The notes beneath the pieces were generated by a model that saw nothing but the letters and a program-made list of their open reading frames with translations, ran no database searches and had not been told where the DNA came from. Both the position numbers and the translations under genes were made by a program. A stretch of 64,000 nucleotides of DNA from Sanghuangporus weigelae (lineage: Eukaryota; Basidiomycota; Agaricomycetes; Hymenochaetales; Hymenochaetaceae), in assembly GCA_033182465.1 (NCBI GenBank), contig CP137330.1:1240001-1304000 (forward strand), read 5' to 3'. How positions within the stretch are numbered: the first letter of the stretch is position 1; the number at the start of each line of letters is the position of its first letter. Positions 61,376 through 64,000 of this stretch are shown piece by piece.

Positions 61376-63042
61376 ATGGCGAAGTAGGCTCTAATTGTCT
61401 TCTCATATGGCGTGTAGAGGCTGACGCAACCAACAGCTCAGAAGAGGAAACGATTGTGCATAAACAAGATACGAAGCTGACACCTTTTCGCGTTCGCAAC
61501 GATGATCGTTCAAGAAAACGACGAAAGAGCTCGATTGTAAGTCTTGCGATCCTTCAAGATGAAGTCGAAGGCCCAAGTAATCGCCGACTAACGTCCAGGG
61601 GTAAATCATCGGTATCGCATATATTCCGTCCAGTTGTCGAGCCTCGGCTTACAGCACCTTTGTAGAGTGATCGCTTTGTTGCAGCGGCATCGTCGCGAAA
61701 CATACCGTTGAACGTAACGCCTAGATCACGACGGTTAGCCAAATATATCGGAGAAGCTGGAGACAGACGTTTGTCATTTCACTCCGAGAACGTTGATCCA
61801 TCAGGGAGTGCGCAAAACATTGTTCCATTCCGCAGTGTACTTCAAAGGCTCACCCGGAGCTTATACGAAATTCCTGTCCCCCTTCCTGCGGCATCTGCAT
61901 CAATAAACCTCGGTAGAGCACCAGAGACATGCCTTGCCGCTCCTTGTCTTCGCGATGATTTCTATTCCCGTTTGGCGGACTGGAGCAAGGATAATTTGCT
62001 AGCGGTCGCGATGAGCTGTTCCATCGTGTACCGCAACATGCAGACCCAGTCTATCTCCCGCATCGTCTCTCTCAGGTCTGATGAATTCGTTTCAAGCACA
62101 GCATGGAATCTGAATTCGTCGACTCTTGGTATTGGACTCGATAATGGCTTAGTCCGCACGTACAATCCTGAAACCAAGCAGCTGGTCAGCGAGTACAAGC
62201 CACATCGCGAGAAAGACTTCGTCGGTGACTTGAGCTGGAGAGATACGAATGTTTTCGCAGTTGGGTATCAGTCCGGCCAGCTTCGCCAGTATGACATCCG
62301 GGAACAAAAAGGAGGGAAAGTTCTCAGATCACATAGAGCACGAGTTTGCGGTGTCAAATGGAACCCTGACGGGCGGTTCCTCGCTACAGGGGGTGGGGAC
62401 GGAGTAATCGTCTGCTGGGATTCTCGATGCGAAAGGGCGACTCCGATTGTTACTGTATATAATTACGACCTTCCTCCTCCGTCAAGTTCCGACGCTGACG
62501 CCAGCTCAAGCCCTGATGTCGAAAGAAGTAGCCCTGAACTGAGCACTCTCACCGCACGCTGGCGACTGCGTCGGCATGTTTCCACCGTTAAAGCGTTCGC
62601 ATGGTGTCCCTGGGAACCAGATATGCTTGCATCGGGCGGAGGAACGAAAGACGGTACGATACGATTCTGGGATATAGTACGCGGCCGTCCAAAGCGCACG
62701 GTCATTAACACTCATTCGCAAATCACCTCCCTGCACTTTTCGCAAAGCTGTCGTGAAATTGTATCAACGCATGGTTATGCATTCGCACCGGTGATTACTG
62801 ATACTGTTCTCCCGACTCCTCGCAAGCACTCCATTCTTGTACATAACTACCCTCATGGCGAGGTAGTAGGGAGACTCTTCGATGCTCCCCACGGACGAAT
62901 TACGCATAGTTGTCTCAGTCCCGACGGAACAAAGATCGTCACTTGCGGTTCGGACGATACGATCCGCTTTTATAAGGTCTTTGGGAAACAGGAATCTCTC
63001 CCCAGAGAAGATGAACGTCGTCTACAGAATATCATTCGGTAA
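61376..63042 (+). CDS. Cdc20/Cdh1-family WD40 activator of the APC/C, divergent
   Basis: Three exons (61376-61383, 61437-61536, 61666-63042) give 494 residues. The first exon is 8 nt (MA plus two bases). After a basic, polar N-terminus the third exon opens with SDRFVAAASS, which looks like a degenerate C-box (usual form DR[FY]IP). The usual linker KVLDAP is replaced by ETCLAAP, then the family hallmark LRDDFYSRLADWSKDNLLAV. Seven WD40 blades follow, with landmarks HREKDFVGDLSWRDTNVFAV, HRARVCGVKWNPDGRFLATG, STVKAFAWCPWEPDMLASGG and GTKDGTIRFWDI. The protein ends IIR, the Ile-Arg tail that docks on APC/C TPR subunits. Family members recruit substrates for mitotic or meiotic ubiquitination. The drift suggests a specialised third activator, perhaps Ama1/Mfr1-like (meiosis), but this is inference. 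Confidence 0.82.
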
Positions 63043-63636
63043 ATTATTATTCTTTCGATAGCTGCTTTCTCTTTCCCACTGCTTCGTTACGGCGGTGTTG
63101 TATCATGTGTGTTTGTATTTTATCTTTTCCCGTTCCTCGTTACATGCAGTTCCTTTGTTGTATGTGTCTATGTTCCACTTATAGAAACATTATTACTGGC
63201 GGACTTATGTCTCCATTAGTTATTTGCAAGATTGTTGTGTTTTACTGCGCCTGCCAGTACCTACTTTTCCTCATGTAGCAAGTAATCATAGGTGAATACT
63301 TTTGTGAAGGCTGGAAAAAATAGTATAACCCCTGGTATGTTTCATATATTTTATCTGCCGGTAATCGCTAAATTCACCATTTTCCCTAGCAATCAGAACT
63401 CGACCACTTTCTGCTTCAATAAATCAAAAATGGAACATGACTCCGCCATGGTTTGATCAGGGAATACTGATTGGAACCATGAAAACCACTTCTTATCATG
63501 ATTCCTCTTATTTTAAGTCGGATCCTGGGAAGCTCACTGAAGTGATATAAGAGACTGACGCTAACCCTTATTCTTACTTTCTGCCCCTCTTCTCCTCTCT
63601 TCATCTGGTAACTCGTTTCACCTCTTATCCTGAAGA
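63043..63636. other. Intergenic region
   Basis: Holds the 3' UTR of the Cdc20-like gene and the promoter of the DUF6533 gene. It is T-rich, with no gene seen. Confidence 0.45.
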
Positions 63637-64000
63637 ATGCTTGCCCTCCGTTTCGATACTCAAGAAATGGACCCTAGCCGAGAGTTAACTTCCGCGTTTC
63701 AGACTTCGTTATTTGGTGTGGCCTTTGCAACCGTCTCGTTCTACGATATAGGTGAGTATGGTTAGCTTTGAAAATATTGAGAGACTGATATGTTCATGCT
63801 AGTCATCAAATTAGACCAGGAGGTGAGAAATCCACTTTCTGCGATTTTTCGATATAACTTTGCGTCTGATCAACGCTGCAAGGTCAAGTATTTCTGGGTA
63901 CAAACTTTTTATTGAAGAGATGCATAGTTCTCACATCTAGCACACTCAGAGATATCCTCTACGTCCTGTCAGCTTTCTTTACTTCTCAGTAAGTACCATA
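63637..64000 (+). CDS. DUF6533 family membrane protein, cut by the window edge
   Basis: ATG at 63637 (MLALRFDTQEMDPSRELTSA). A second in-frame ATG lies at 63667. Four small exons can be joined: the first ends FATVSFYDI, then VIKLDQE, VKYFW, and RYPLRPVSFLYFS before a gtaagt donor near 63988. The signature YDI..LDQEVKYFW matches the start of the DUF6533 gene at 45368-47213 (YDAIIKTEREIKYFW), including intron positions. The rest lies beyond the right edge. Function unknown. Confidence 0.72.

Overview
The window is nuclear DNA of a basidiomycete fungus, most likely an Agaricomycete. Nearly every gene is cut by many 50-70 nt introns, intergenic spaces are short, and two genes carry the DUF6533 membrane domain that is typical of mushroom-forming fungi. 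No rRNA, tRNA, CRISPR array or viral gene was recognised. Most positions below are genomic spans from the first ATG to the stop. Full splice models were worked out by hand for the LARP, GST, AKR copy 1, Mn-SOD, mL44 and Cdc20-like genes, and each keeps the reading frame.

Layout. 1-5 kb: the start of a minus-strand gene leaving the window, then a LARP1-type RNA-binding protein. 5-14 kb: two tandem APC-superfamily permeases on the minus strand, separated by 2.7 kb of gene debris that holds a 501 bp MITE. 14-23 kb: a DUF3445 (heme-dependent N-demethylase type) protein, a KAR5/Tht1-like nuclear-fusion protein and a glutathione S-transferase. 23-30 kb: three tandem aldo-keto reductases. Copies 1 and 2 are a recent duplication of about 2.4 kb, with a 633 bp MITE bearing perfect 35 bp terminal inverted repeats at the junction. 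30-34 kb: two tandem paralogues of an uncharacterised low-complexity protein family.

34-49 kb is mostly housekeeping: UNC50/GMH1, calcineurin A, a DAL5/TNA1-type MFS transporter, the HPM1 histidine methyltransferase, a DUF6533 protein and glucose-6-phosphate isomerase. 50-55 kb: two tandem MUP1-like amino-acid permeases. 55-60 kb: broken coding sequence, a manganese superoxide dismutase without a targeting peptide, and a small tandem repeat. 60-64 kb: mitochondrial ribosomal protein mL44, a divergent Cdc20/Cdh1-family APC/C activator, and the start of a second DUF6533 gene.

The main theme is local tandem duplication: permeases twice, reductases three times, low-complexity proteins twice, DUF6533 twice. 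These sit among single-copy conserved genes, and both MITEs lie inside the duplicated neighbourhoods. I found no convincing new multi-gene system. The best leads are the uncharacterised paralogue pair, the divergent Cdc20-like activator, and two unusual splice donors (a GC-AG intron in AKR copy 3 and an apparent AT-AG intron in the superoxide dismutase).
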